This document shows, in pieces, positions 11,633-22,428 of a DNA stretch of 64,000 nt. Source of the DNA: Dugong dugon. Taxonomy: Eukaryota > Chordata > Mammalia > Sirenia > Dugongidae. Location of the stretch: assembly GCA_030035585.1 (NCBI GenBank), contig CM057477.1, forward strand, positions 63,221,447 to 63,285,446, in the 5' to 3' direction. Each line of letters starts with the position of its first letter. Position 1 is the stretch's first letter. Under the pieces are notes generated by a model. The model saw only the letters and a list, made by a program, of their open reading frames with translations, was not told the DNA's origin and did not search any database. The position numbers and the translations under genes were made by a program.

Positions 11633-12451
11633 TTAGTATTTATTTCTAGAAATATGCATTTCCTGTGACTCTGGCTTTTAGGGGTTCATAGCACCCTGCT
11701 TGGGGTTTTGTGTTTGCCTCATGGTAACCAAACGGACTGGGCACCTTTACAGGGTGATTCATATACTCCATCCCAGACTCCAGGACAATGTCCAAGGTCT
11801 GTTGTAGCTGCACCAGAGTTAAAAAGAAAACTTAAAAAGGAGGAAATTAGCTAACAAAATGGTAATTTGTAGGAAACAGAATATGAATAAGGCCAACACT
11901 TATTTTTGTAAGAATCTCACGAAGTTTTTGCTGTTGAGTGGTTGATTTGCTGTTTATTTTGGACTCTCGGTGGAAAGATAGCAGCACACCCCTTCTACCC
12001 CCAGGGTACTTCCCAGAATGACTGCCAGACCTCATAAATGACTCCTCCCTGATTTAATTTCTCCTTCTCTCTCCCATTTTACAGCTGCAGTCAGGTAAGC
12101 ATGACTCAGCAGCTCTGACCATCCTGCTCCCTGTCCTAAAGCCTCCCAGCTCTCCTTTGGCCCACCTGATTAAGCCCAAGCCGCTCACATGGCTGGTCAA
12201 GACTACCCACTCAGTGGCCCCCATGGTCCGGACCAGCCTTTCCAGAGGCTGCACCCTCCACACAGTGTGGGGGCACTCCCCACCCTTGGAACATACATGG
12301 CGCTCCCCACAGCAGATCATTGTTCAGTATTTTTCTCTACCCTCTCCACCTGTCCAGTCCTACCAATTCTTTAAAATTTTGTCAAGAACTTAAAACATAA
12401 TAGTCATAGTCTCCTTCATAATAGTCTGTCTCCTTCAAAACCCCGTAGACC
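11633..12451. other. Unassigned intergenic sequence
   Basis: The C-rich part at about 12048-12370 has an open frame of 78 codons on the plus strand and overlapping frames on both strands. It shows no domain, no start context and no splice signals, so I do not call a gene. Confidence 0.35.
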
Positions 12452-12496
12452 AGTAGAAACATGTGCTAACCACATATGTAATTTAAACTTCTCCAG

Positions 12497-12903
12497 TTGT
12501 TGTCCAACTCTTAGCGATCCCAACTCTTAGCGACCCCATGTGACAGAATAGAACTGGCCCTATCGGATTTTCACAGTCGTAATCTTTACAGAAGCAGCCC
12601 TGGTAGCCCAGTGGTTAAGGGCTTGGCTGCTAACCAAAAGGTCAGCAGTGTGAACCCACTAGCCACTCTTCAGAAGAAAGATGTAGCAGTCCGCTTACAT
12701 AAAGATTACAGCCTTGGAAACCCTACAGGGCAGTTCTACTCTGTCATATATGGTTGCTGTGAGTTGAAATCAACTCCACCGAAACGGGTTTAATCTTTGT
12801 GGAAGTAGATCACCAGGTCTTTCTCCCAAGGAGCCACTGGGTGGGTTACAACCACCAACCTTTCTGTTAGCAGTCAAGTTGCTTAACCATTGGATCACCA
12901 GGA
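12497..12903 (-). mobile_element. AfroSINE copy, itself split by another SINE
   Basis: The left part is tail and middle (AGCGACCCCATGTGACAGAA); the right part is the head (CTTAACCATTGGATCACCAG). A forward SINE at 12595-12790 sits in its middle. Confidence 0.85.
12595..12790 (+). mobile_element. AfroSINE inserted in an AfroSINE
   Basis: Full forward copy (CAGCCCTGGTAGCCCAGTGG to CCACCGAAACGGGTT). It is bounded by imperfect copies of the host site TAATCTTT...GAAG at 12580-12594 and 12791-12805, which shows it entered the older reverse SINE. Confidence 0.88.
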
Positions 12904-13070
12904 TAATATATTTTATTTAACCTAATATATCCAAAATATTATCATTTTAACATGCAACAAACATAAGCAGTTATCAATGAGTTTATTTTCACTCTTTTTT
13001 TTTTTTTTTTGGTACCAAATCTTTGAATTCCGGGGTGCATTTTACACTAACAGCACATCTGACTTACTAG

Positions 13071-13273
13071 TAACAGTTGCTATTGAGTTGACTCCGACTC
13101 ATGGCGACCCCGTGTGTGTCAGAGTAGGACTATGCTCCACAGAGTTCTCAGTGGCTGATTTTTTGGAAGTAGATCACCAGGCCATTCTCCAAGGCACCTC
13201 TGGGTGGACTCAAATCTCCAACCTTTTGGTTAGCAGTCGAGCCCGTTAACGGTTTTTATCACCCAAGGACTCC
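13071..13273 (-). mobile_element. AfroSINE copy
   Basis: Reverse 'acceptor-type' copy of the subfamily whose head ends in CACCCAAGGACTCC. The body contains GGAAGTAGATCACCAGGCCA. The flanks ATCTGACTTA and ATCTCACTTA look like a worn target duplication within the hAT relic. Confidence 0.88.
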
Positions 13274-13613
13274 ATATCTCACTTAGGATGCTAAATTTTC
13301 ATTGGAAATCATTGATCTGTACGTAGATATCATAAAATTTAGAATTGAAAAAGGAAATTCACAAGCCCAAGCCATTCTGAACATACTAAAAAGTCTTCCA
13401 CTAACTGAACTGAGTATCCATTTTTAAATTTAAACTTAAATTAATTAAAATTAAATAACAGCTGTTCCATCGAAGCAGCCACATTTCAAGCATTCAATAC
13501 CACAGGTGGCGCGTGGTTCCATGTTGGACAGTGCAGCCATAGACTTTTATGCCTCCGCAGAGGCATCTATCACATTTGGTTTTGTTTGAGAAGCTTTCCT
13601 ATGTGTGTCTTCT

Positions 13614-13953
13614 CAGCTACATCATAAAACCCCAAGAGGGCAGCACTGTGTCTCACTTCTCTATCCCCGGTGCCTAGCACTGAGTCCAACTCGTGCTAAC
13701 CCAGTTACTGTCGTGTTGACTCCGACTCATCCCAACCCTATGTGTGTCAGGGTAGAACTGTGCTCCATACAGTTTCATGGCTGTGACCTTTTGAAAGTAG
13801 ATTGCCAGGCTTTTCTTCTGAGGTGCCTCTGGGTAGACTTTTGGCTAGCAGTGGGTACATTAACCATTTGAACCACCCAGGGGCTCACAACACATACTTT
13901 GCTCTGAATAAATATTTTATAGGTAAATGGAAGAATGAGTAAATGAATGAGTG
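13614..13953 (+). repeat. L2 3' end, split by a SINE
   Basis: GAGGGCAGCACTGTGTCTCA, then CCCCGGTGCCTAGCACTGAG, and after the SINE GAATAAATATTTTATAGGTA with a TGAATGAGTGA end. These are the standard conserved blocks of the L2 3' end. Confidence 0.75.
13696..13886 (-). mobile_element. AfroSINE copy inside L2
   Basis: Reverse copy with middle AGAACTGTGCTCCATACAGT and head ACCATTTGAACCACCCAGGG. Confidence 0.85.
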
Positions 13954-14050
13954 ATCTTATTAGATTGTAAACTATTTGAGCATATATTTGATTCTTCTTA
14001 GTGTTTTCTATTCTGCTAACACAGGGCTTTGCTCGTAATACAAACATTTC
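13954..14050 (+). repeat. L2/MIR-like 3'-end relic
   Basis: The block TTAGATTGTAAACTATTTGA, then CTGCTAACACAGGGCTTTGC, follows the L2 3'-end pattern. It is short and diverged. Confidence 0.45.
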
Positions 14051-14952
14051 CTCCTCAATTAGATGAACTCAGGATAGTGTGGCCACATGTTTCCTTTTTC
14101 ATATTATTGTATGCTCAAGCTTACAGTAAGTACACGTGTATCATATAAAAAATAGCTTTTAGGATTTAACCTTAGAATTTTTCTTTTAGAGTTAAAATGC
14201 ACTCGTTTAACGACCAGATGTATTAGGATCCCACTATGAGGCAAGCACTGGAACCTTCTCAAGCAGTTCTCTCAGTAGGGAGTTCAGACAGATTCAATTC
14301 TTTTTCTCCCTTACTCACTCATGCATTCAGTATTCACTGAACTGAACACTTGACTTCTAAAAAAATACTAACACTTTATAAAAAGCGTTCAACAGGAGGG
14401 GGAAGAAAAGAAAAGAGACTAAGGGAGAGGAGAAGGGTTCAATGGGTACAGTGATCAGCTGGTAACACACACCCAGCCCCAGGCTGATGATCCACACAAG
14501 CAGGGTAGGGCTGTGGTGGGCAGCAGGGATTATTACACTGATCCGGGGTATCTGGAGCGTTATCTGGAGGTCAGTTCCTTGGGAGACGAGTCTTGTTTCT
14601 ATGACAGAGGTATTACTATAAAAGAATAAGCCTGATTCTCATGAAAACATGGGCACAGTCTCATTGCTTCGTGGAAAAACCCATTGTCAGACAAGGTGAG
14701 AACAACGAAGCCGAGACTGGTACGAATACAGTGTCCTTGGACTTGTCGCGTTGAACATGAACACTGGGGCCTCAAGGACACTGGGCGTGAAGTTCCTGAG
14801 GAGTCCGTAAGTTAGAAATCTAGAGTTGATAATCCCTACCACAAGCTTTCACTGTCCAGTTGCACCCTAAGAAAAATATAATCAGGTAGCTCTCTCGCTC
14901 TACGACCCTTTCTCTCTCTCTCTTTCTACAGAAGCAACAAGATGGAATTACA
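14051..14952. other. Unassigned intergenic sequence
   Basis: Possible L2-like trace near 14225-14350. From 14880 to 14952 there is a pyrimidine-rich tract (TC-repeat) ending in CTACAG, which mimics a splice acceptor, but the next bases belong to a DNA-transposon relic. Confidence 0.35.
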
Positions 14953-15245
14953 GGTATTCCCCAACTTACAACATATTCAAGTTATGACGAACCACACTTA
15001 AAACCATCTGGGTTTTTTTTGGACATCTTATGGTTAGTAATATATACAACACACAATGCTGCAGAACGTAATTTGCTGATGTTATCATTCTCAGATGTTC
15101 ACTCACAGGTGTTCAGTGTTACAATTTATAAAGATACTGATAATAAAAGGCAATAATAATGAAAACTAAAAAATGTATATAGGGTATTCGACTTACAACA
15201 GTTGCCGGAACGGAACCCCTTCGTAAATCGGGTACTACCTATTGA
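14953..15245 (+). repeat. Tigger-like DNA transposon relic
   Basis: Inverted terminal regions can be read: the left end has CAGGTATTCCCCAACTTAC, and the right end in reverse reads AGGTAGTACCCGATTTACG. A TA dinucleotide flanks the left end. The small size and lack of an ORF fit a non-autonomous TcMar-Tigger-type element. Confidence 0.5.
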
Positions 15246-16010
15246 TGTGGTTTGTTTTTTTTTTCCCCCTCAGATCCCATTCACTCCGCTTGCATGCCCT
15301 CAGCATACCACTGGTTAGTGGGTTTACCTTTGCACTGAGCATACTCCCTGGCATGTATCCTAATTAAGTCCTTGTGATAGATATAGGGATGCCAATTGAA
15401 ACAGTCTCCCAGTTTGTCCCATTTGTCACTGCTCTGTAGAGTCCAGTGACTCGTCTCTATGATTCTATTTATCCCACAGTACCCGACATTTGAATAGGAG
15501 AGAGAAATTATGCTCTGAGGAAAGAGCATAGCACAGGTAATCACTTGACCTGGATTTGTAATGATTTCTATATAACTGGGGGCAGGGGTTCACCCAGAAC
15601 TTCCTTCTTTGTTTCTTGCCATTTTGTCATTTCTAAATGTATTTAGGGACTATTTAATAAGCTGTCTTGAAAAAAATTGAAATTACAGGAATATCTAAGG
15701 CAATGATTATAAATGGAACCTCACTTTTAAGTTCAAAATGTTCCAACAGAATTGGAATTTCCTGTCAAGTTTCCTCCCTTGAATACTATCCCTTATAGTT
15801 GCATGATTTCTAATTGATTTTATATTTAGTAGTGGTTCCCAGAAGTCCTAAGACAATGGAATTTTTACCAAAAAAGTTACATGACTAAATGAATCCTCAC
15901 ATTAAGGGTATTATGGCAGTGGAACTGATGTGAATCAGAAGGTAACCTTTATCATCACATAAAGAAAAGTATAATAGTGCCTTTCTGTAGGGCAAGATTA
16001 AGTGACTGGA
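15246..16010. other. Unassigned intergenic sequence
   Basis: It begins with a T-rich tract (15249-15263) followed by CCCCCTCAG, a chance acceptor-like motif. A plausible exon with a matching donor was not found. Otherwise it is featureless AT-rich sequence. Confidence 0.35.
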
Positions 16011-16670
16011 TTAGTCAGGACTTTTTAGGATCCCAGCGACATAAATCCACCTCAAACTACTTAAGCAGAATGGCTGTATATTGTCATATATATCTAGGAT
16101 GTTTATGAATGGATCTGGACTTCAGTTAAGGCTGGATCCAGATGATGAAACAAAGTTGCCAGGATTCTTATATTTATGATCTCTATTTCTCAGCTTGGAT
16201 TTGTTCTGAATGTTAGTTCTATTCTCTCGTATTGTAAAAGGCTTCCTTTAATTGCTATGGAAAATGGCCATTGTCCATTCTAGATTTCATTATCCTGACT
16301 TACAAACCCTAATGGAAAGAGAACATCCCCTTCCTGTTGTTGTCGTTTGCCGCCAAGTGGATTTGACTTATAGCGACCTTATGTGATTGGATAGAACTGC
16401 ACTATAGATTCCTAGGCTGTAATCTTTACCGGAGCAGATTGCCAGGTCTTTTCTCCTGCAGAGGGGCTAGTGGGTTTGAATGTCAACCTTTCGGTGAGCA
16501 ACCAAGCACTTAACCATTGCACCACCAGGGTTCTTTCCTAGTGTTTAAATAAATCAGTCCTCGGAAGGACCTTCACTGCCTCTGATTTTGTCACATGTCC
16601 TCCTCTTCAGTAATCATTTTTTCCGGGAAATAAGGTACCATGATTGGCTGGAATGGATCATACCAGGAAA
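16011..16670 (-). repeat. Ancient mammalian repeat, split by a SINE
   Basis: The pattern of GTCAGGACTTTTTAGGATCC, then CTCAAACTACTTAAGCAGAA, then GGCTGGATCCAGATGATGAA, with a right part containing ACCATGATTGGCTGGAATGG, belongs to an old repeat family. A related copy lies at 60265-60650. I recognise the consensus but cannot name the family with confidence; the strand is uncertain. Confidence 0.45.
16336..16533 (-). mobile_element. AfroSINE copy
   Basis: Reverse copy with tail TTGTTGTCGTTTGCCGCCAA and head CCATTGCACCACCAGGGTTC. TTCCT/TTTCCT at the edges may be a short target duplication. Confidence 0.88.
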
Positions 16671-16784
16671 CCTATGGTGGTGGGGTGTGGGGGTGGCGAT
16701 TTATCAGAAGGGAAACGGGGATAAAACCACAGTGGCTGTACTGAAGGATGGCTTGGAGGAGTGGTAATAACTTCCCCAAGTTTT

Positions 16785-16900
16785 CATTTAAAAAATATTT
16801 ACTGAGCATCTACTCTGTCTTGGGCACTATTCTAGGTAGTGAACAAACAGATACAATGCCTGCTGTCGTGAATCTTATATTCTATACAACAATCGTCGTC
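16785..16900 (-). repeat. L2/MIR-like 3' relic
   Basis: AAATATTTACTGAGCATCTA, then TGGGCACTATTCTAGGTAGT, then GCCTGCTGTCGTGAATCTTA. This is the reverse-oriented 3' end of L2-type elements. Confidence 0.6.
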
Positions 16901-16914
16901 AAAATTAAAGAGCC

Positions 16915-17065
16915 ATGATGAATAAATGCAGCGTGTGATCCTTGATGGGATCCTGGATTAAAAAAAGAAAACAATCTATAAAGGACATTTTGGAAATAAT
17001 TGAGGAAATCTGAATGCAGACTGTGTATTAGATAAGAGTGTTACAAAATTATTAAATTTCTGGAG
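16915..17065 (+). repeat. Old L1-type 3'-end fragment
   Basis: GTGTGATCCTTGATGGGATC, then GACATTTTGGAAATAATTGA, then TGTATTAGATAAGAGTGTTA. This resembles a 3' region common in old mammalian LINE elements. A longer relative is at 21480-21930. Confidence 0.4.
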
Positions 17066-17082
17066 TATGCTTACACTCTCTT

Positions 17083-17147
17083 ACAGTTGTTGGGTCGCCG
17101 TGAGTCGGGAGTTGATTCGACGGCAGTTAACAACAGTAGTTGAAAGG
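17083..17147 (+). repeat. SINE/RTE tail fragment
   Basis: Only the conserved 3' tail is present (GGGTCGCCGTGAGTCGGGAG, then ACGGCAGTTAACAACAG). It stands immediately before a complete SINE. Confidence 0.75.
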
Positions 17148-17355
17148 GAGTCTCTGGGTGGTGCAAACAGTCAACATTCTTGGTTGCTAACCGAAAGGTT
17201 GGAGGTTCGAGTCCACCCAGAGACACCTCAGAAGAAAGGCCTGGCAATCTACTTCCGAAAAGTCAGCCATTGCAAACCTTATGCAGCACAGTTCTACTGT
17301 GACACACATGGGGTCGCCATGAGTCGGAATCAACTCGACGGCAACTGGTTTATAG
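17148..17355 (+). mobile_element. AfroSINE copy with best tRNA-like head
   Basis: The head keeps pairable acceptor ends (GTCTCTG and CAGAGAC), GGTTGCTAACCGAAAGGTTG and GGTTCGAGTCCACC. This closely follows tRNA-Asn, but with GCT at the anticodon position. The body contains AGAAGAAAGGCCTGGCAATC and the tail GAATCAACTCGACGGCAACT. Confidence 0.9.
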
Positions 17356-17960
17356 TGGTGGGAGAATATCTTTGCTTTAAGAAACACTTGCTGAACCCCT
17401 GCAAAAATGGCACTGATCAAAAAAGCAGAAAACAAATGCCGGCAAGGTTGTGGGGAGATTGGAACCTGCTCCACTGCTGGTGGGACTGCAAATTGGTTCA
17501 ACCATTTTGGAAAGTGGTATGGCGCTTCGTCAAAAAGCTAGAAAAAGAATTATCCTATGATCCAGCAATAGCACTCCTAGGCATATACCCTAGAGATCTA
17601 ATAGCAGCGACGTGAATAGACATATGCACACCTATGTTCATGGCCGCATTATTCACAACAGCAAAAAATGGAAACAACCTAAGTGCCCATCAACAGATGA
17701 ATGGATAAACAAATTGTGGTACATACACACAACGGGATACTATGCAGCCATAACAAATAACAATGAGTTCTCAAAATCTATTATAACATGGATGAATCTG
17801 GAGGACATTATGCTGAGTGACATAAGTCAATCACAAAAAGACATATATTGTATGATCTCACTATTATAAAAAGACAAGAATAGGTATACACAGAGAAAGC
17901 AACAACTAGGTATACATATAAAAAGCAATATATGTACTGTATATCTATATATATATTTCT
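17356..17960 (+). mobile_element. L1 LINE 3' fragment
   Basis: End of L1 ORF2: the frame around 17440-17615 encodes a C-terminal stretch with the PAIALLGIYP-type motif (from GATCCAGCAATAGCACTCCT). It continues to GGAGGACATTATGCTGAGTG and a TA-rich end. It is 5'-truncated; the frame ends at 17615 and further stops follow. Confidence 0.85.
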
Positions 17961-17971
17961 ATATACATATA

Positions 17972-19187
17972 ACCCACCACTCGTTTGTTGGTTTGTTGTA
18001 CTGTGGTGGCTTGCATGTTGCTGTGACGCTAGAAGCTATGCCACCAGTATTTACAGAGTCATCTATGGTAGACAGGTTTCAGTAGAGCTTCCTGACTAAG
18101 ACAGATTAGGAAGAAGGACCTGGCGATCTCCTTCTTAAAAAATTGGCCAGCGAAAACCTTATGAATAGCAGGGGAACGTTGTCTGATATAGTACCAGAAG
18201 ATGATCCCCTAGGGTTGGAAGGCACTCAAAATACGACTAGGGAAGAGCCGCCTCCTCAAAGTAGAGTCGACCTTAATGACCTGGATGGAGTAAACCTTCC
18301 GGGACCTTCTTATGCTGGTATGGCATGACTCAAAATGAGAAAAAACAGCTGTAAACATCCATTAGTAACTGGAACATGGAATGTACGAAGTCTGAGTCCA
18401 GGAAAATTGAAAGTTGTCAAAAATGAAATTGAACGTATGAAATTGATAACCTAGGCATTAGTGAGCTGAAATGGACCGGTTTTGGCCATTTCTGATCAGA
18501 CAATCATCTGGTCTACTACAGTGGGAGTGACAAATTGAAGAGGAATGGTGTTACTTTCATCATCAAAAAGAACATTTCAAGATCTCTCCTGAAGTACAAG
18601 ATCTATCTTGTCAGTGGTAGGATAATATCCACATGCCTACAAGGAAGACCAGTTAATATGACTATTCAAATTTGTGTACCAACCATTAAACCTAAAGACG
18701 GAGAAATAGGAGATTTTTACCAACTTCTGTGCTCTGAAATTGACAATCAAGATGCGTTGATAATTACTGGTGATTGGAATGCGAAAGTTGGAAACAAAGA
18801 AGAAGGATCGGTAGTTGGAAAATATGGCCTTGGTGGTAGAAACGACACCAGAGATCACATGATAGAATTTTTCAAGACCAATGACTTACTCATTGCAAAT
18901 CCTTTATTTTCAACAACATAAATGGCCACTATACATATGAACCTCCCAGACGGAATACACAGGAATCAAATCAACTATATCTGTAGAAAGAGTCAGTATC
19001 AACAGTCAGAACAAGGCCAGGGGCTGAGTACAGAACAGACCATCAATTGCTCATATCCAAGTTTAAGCTGAAGCTGAAGAAAATTAAAACAAGTCCATGA
19101 GAGCCAAAGTACAACCTTGAATATATCCCACCTGAGTTTAGAGATCATCTCAAGAACAGATTTGATGCATTGAACACCATTACATCT
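17972..19187 (+). mobile_element. RTE (BovB-like) LINE 5' part
   Basis: The 5' UTR (from about 17972) leads into the N-terminal and endonuclease coding region. The element stops near 19187 and adjoins an MLT1-like remnant, so all of the reverse transcriptase is missing. The 5' UTR segment at 18005-18165 is homologous to the body of the tRNA-Gly SINE (compare 42430-42545). Confidence 0.8.
18143..18921 (+). pseudogene. RTE endonuclease domain remnant
   Basis: An apurinic-type endonuclease/exonuclease/phosphatase domain normally nicks target DNA for RTE retrotransposition. Conserved landmarks are a WNVRSLSPGKL-type start (about 18376), an ISE-like motif (about 18460; ISELKWTG) and TGDWNAKVGNKEE (about 18766). 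The frame is broken between 18328 and 18535 and closes at 18921. No RT domain follows, so it is non-functional. Confidence 0.75.
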
Positions 19188-19199
19188 CCTACTACTCTC

Positions 19200-19405
19200 T
19201 GATCTCCTCCCTCTCTCTTACAATCACCTTTGTGGTTACATCCAGGGCCCACCTGGATCATCCAGGATGATCTCCCCATCTTAAGATCCTTAACTTAGTT
19301 AACATCTTCAAAGTCCCTTTAGTCATATAAGGCAATATATTCTCAGGTTACAGGGATTAGGACGCGGACATCTTCGGGGAGTCATTATTCAGCCTACCAC
19401 AACCT
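19200..19405 (-). repeat. MLT1-like LTR fragment
   Basis: GGCCCACCTGGATCATCCAG, then CTTAAGATCCTTAACTTAG, then GGGATTAGGACGCGGACATC and GCCTACCACA at the end. These are reverse-oriented MLT1 (ERVL-MaLR) blocks; only the 5' part of the LTR is present. Confidence 0.7.
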
Positions 19406-20047
19406 CCTAAAAATGTGAGTCTAGGCAGGAGGAGAAGGAAGGTGAATGGTACAGAGCCGTCTGCTACTGAACCATGCTGATTTCACAACTTAAGGGGAGA
19501 AGAGAGAGTATCCAGAGGACTGGCACAGAGGTGGCTTGGAGATCCTTTAAATCTATCTCACCTATGGGCTCTCCTACTGGGAGCTACATCTCAGTCCTCC
19601 AAAATAGCCTTGGCAAGAGTTAGACACATACTTCATTCATAGCTCCTTAAAGATCACCACCATGCTGGCAGTGTCCCAGTGTATGGAAATTAGGGTTAGA
19701 TAGAGGTGGAGGTGGAGAGAGGAAGGAGAGAGGAAAAAGACAAAAGAATGCCAGCTGGGCCACCCCTTGGTGAAAGATACAAAACTCCAGGGTTTCCTAG
19801 TCTGGGCGTTCCCAGCACTCTTATGCCTCTGCTGTTTGAAGACCACAACCTGAGACAGCCAAAATCATAACTCCTGCCTCAAATTTACTTTACAACCTGA
19901 AATTATCTGGTCTTGAGACTGGAGGGTAGAAGCCCCACCCAGCCATAGGATCCTTATGACTGACCATACCACCTTATCTCTGCCCCCATGGCCGGGGTGG
20001 GGGGGAGATGCTGATCCAGTCCATTAAGAGGGAGTAGTGGACTTCTG
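19406..20047. other. No recognisable repeat or gene
   Basis: Moderately GC-balanced sequence with short frames only. Nothing supports a function. Confidence 0.4.
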
Positions 20048-20258
20048 GAGTCCCAGGGTGGTGCAAATAGTTAACGTGCACAGCTGCTAACCAAACAGTT
20101 GGAGGTTGAAGCCCACCCAGAGGTGCCTCATAAGAAAGGTTTGGTCATCCGTTTCTGAAAACTCAGCCACTGAAAACCCTATGTAACACAATTCTACCCT
20201 GACATGCATGGGATCACCATGAGTCAGAGTTGACTTGACAGTAACTGGTTTTTAACAA
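20048..20258 (+). mobile_element. AfroSINE copy
   Basis: Head GAGTCCCAGGGTGGTGCAAA and body AAGAAAGGTTTGGTCATCCG. The flanks ACTTCT (20041-20046 and 20259-20264) fit a short target duplication. Confidence 0.88.
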
Positions 20259-20914
20259 ACTTCTAGGAGCTGACCTGACCATGCATACACAGAGCCCAGA
20301 AGAACATGTAAAACAGGTCTTTTGCCCTTCATGTCCCCTAGTCCACTTAGATTCCACCTGCAGGAATCCATTCCTTTCTCTGCTCTTTCTTCTCCTTGCC
20401 AAAGACCCCTCTACTGTCCCAGCCCCCAGTGTTTCCAGCTCCAACCTGGAGGGACAATGTCTGATTTTTAAGGTTCTGAGTACCTCGAGAGAAGGCCTGG
20501 GGTCCTTCAGATTCTTCAGCATGAAGTAGCACAAAATAAACACATCTCTTCCTCTTGACAGCATTAACCACTTCTTATAGGACTGTGTCAACAATGTTTT
20601 CATTTCTTCTCCACACTGGTCACCTCTTCTTTTCTGATCACCCCCACACCCTGCATGGTGGGGAGAAGTTGGCTGTCCTGCTGCCGTATTTGCAGGATCA
20701 GTGTACAGAAAGAGAAGCAATCACTTTGCAGTTACATATTCATTTTCTCAGGGTAGACCATTTGGATAAAATGAGGCCAATTGGATGAATTTCGATCTTT
20801 CCAGGTATCAACTGACCCCTGCTCCTTACTTGTTGAGATTATCAAGATTATCATCTGAGCAATGTAGGAGAATACTATATAATCTATGAGTTTTTAGTAA
20901 ATTATAAAAAATTT
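20259..20914. other. Unassigned sequence with a non-supported ORF
   Basis: A 168-codon minus-strand frame (20214-20720) crosses into the neighbouring SINE. It has no recognisable domain, so I do not treat it as a gene. The rest is unassigned. Confidence 0.4.
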
Positions 20915-21015
20915 CATTACATATTTATTGGAAATCTACTATGTGCCAAACCCTCAATGATTAGTGGTAAACTAAGTAGACATAATCACTACTATTCTGG
21001 CACTTAAAGTCTAGT
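20915..21015 (-). repeat. L2/MIR-like relic
   Basis: TATTTATTGGAAATCTACTA, then TGTGCCAAACCCTCAATGAT. Reverse 3'-end pattern of the L2/MIR type. Confidence 0.5.
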
Positions 21016-21379
21016 TGTAGAGAAGGACCCTATGAAAAGATATATGTATATACATATCCTTTTTTACATCTCTTTCTCACGTCACCTTTTGCAGCGCCTA
21101 AAGAAATCATGTATGTAGGCAACGAACATCAATGATTGCTAAAACCATTAGGCATCAGGTTGATTGGGGATTTGGGGGGATGGAGGGTCAGGCTAACAAC
21201 ACCTAAACTCTGTGATCAATCTTAATGTCACACAAAGAGAGACAACCTCATATATAATGTAGTACAATAGGAAGTACGCGTCACCACCTATAAGGAATTC
21301 TGCCCTTCCTAAAAAATCCTTTGAATTCGATCAAGCTTCTAGATCTACCTGCCAATTTACAAGAAATACAGAGGATGTA

Positions 21380-21930
21380 AGAACTTGTTAAACAAAACCT
21401 CAGGGATGCAATCAACCAATTTCAGAATGTGGGAAATTCTCTAGGAGAAATGATTTAGTTTCATCAACAAGTAAGTGTCGTAGAAAAAAAAAAGAAAAAG
21501 AAGGTATCTTAGATGAAAAGAGACTTAAGAGACATATCACCCAAATGCTATGCATGGATGTTGTCTGGATCCTGATTTAAACAAACCAACTGTAAAAAGA
21601 CATTTTTGAGACAACTGGAGAAGTTTAACATGAGCTGCATATTACGATCAAGGAATCTTTAATTTTGGTTATTTTTTAATAACCAATTAAATACAACTGT
21701 TAATAATCAACATACATACATACTCTAGATGCATCTGTTAGAGAAACATATTAAACTGTGTATAGGTGAAATGATATATACCTGAAATTTGCTTTAAAAT
21801 AAAAAGAAATGTAAGGATTAATTAGCCAAGAATGACAGAAGGTTGATGATTGTTGAACATGGGTGATAGGTACATAGCTCAATTTACTTTTGTATGTGTT
21901 TAAAATTTTCCATAACAAAAACTTTTAAGT
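21380..21930 (+). repeat. Old LINE-type 3' region
   Basis: AGAGACTTAAGAGACATATC, then GATCCTGATTTAAACAAACC, then TGGGTGATAGGTACATAGCT and AAAATTTTCCATAACAAAAA. These follow a mammal-wide old L1-type 3' end. It is non-coding. Confidence 0.5.
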
Positions 21931-21964
21931 ATATATACTGTAATGTACTAGGCAGAGATTGCTC

Positions 21965-22300
21965 CCTACTCCACATTCATTCTCCCTTTATTCTTCACTA
22001 AGAGAACTCATAATATTGAGGGCAGCAATGTCTAACTAAAGATCACTACATTTCCCAGTGGCTCTTGCATCTCTGTATGGCCATAAAACAAAATTTTGGC
22101 CAATGAGGTGTATGCAAAAATAAAGTGTGAGACTTCTGAGAAAACTCCTTAAGGCACTTGACTTAAAGGTATGCTTTTAGATCCCTTCCCCCCTTTCTTC
22201 TTCCTTAGTTATGAAATGTGCATGTGACGGCTGGCATGCCAGCAGTTACGTTGGACCATGTAATGACCTTTAGCATAAAAGACATACTAAGATGGTGAAA
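21965..22300 (+). repeat. Ancient mammalian repeat, family not named
   Basis: CATTTCCCAGTGGCTCTTGC, then TTTTGGCCAATGAGGTGTAT and AGACATACTAAGATGG match a known pattern of an old LTR-type or LINE-type repeat. A related 3' half is at 45530-45720. Confidence 0.4.
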
Positions 22301-22362
22301 CACAAAAAATAAAAGGTACCTGGTTACCTGATACAAGCCAAGAATAGCTCATCTCTTTTACC

Positions 22363-22428
22363 CTCTTTTTTTTTTTTTTTTTTTAAATAAGGCTTTATTT
22401 TTCTTTGACCATGAAATCAGCCCTAAGG
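22363..22428 (-). other. Polyadenylated retrocopy tail (short)
   Basis: Read on the minus strand, AAAAATAAAGCCTTATTT is followed by about 20 A residues. That is a polyadenylation signal at the right distance from a poly(A) tract. It looks like a very short 5'-truncated copy of some polyadenylated transcript; about 45 bases upstream of the tail are too few to identify it. Confidence 0.35.

Larger units (their letters stand above)
12452..13552 (-). repeat. Ancient hAT-like MITE, split by SINEs
   Basis: Pieces of one element can be joined across insertions: ACCACATATGTAATTTAAAC (about 12470), AATATATCCAAAATATTATC (about 12925), CATTTTACACTAACAGCACA (about 13040) and GCCACATTTCAAGCATTCAA (about 13480). 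It is the same family as 9571-9796. AfroSINEs at 12497-12903 and 13071-13273 interrupt it. Confidence 0.55.

Noticed and set aside
14880-14960. Exon-like pattern: pyrimidine tract, CTACAG, about 22 bases, then CAGGTATT
   Set aside because: The apparent donor is the start of a Tigger-like transposon, so the pattern is coincidental.
17148-17225. tRNA-Asn-like gene
   Set aside because: It is the best-preserved AfroSINE head, but it is followed by the SINE body and tail and has GCT at the anticodon position.
17067-17615. 182-codon open frame on the plus strand
   Set aside because: It is a read-through of an AfroSINE into the end of L1 ORF2, not a host gene.
20214-20720. 168-codon open frame on the minus strand
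   Set aside because: Its end runs into an AfroSINE, it has no recognisable domain, and a shifted frame on the same strand is also open. Frames of this length are expected by chance in 64 kb.
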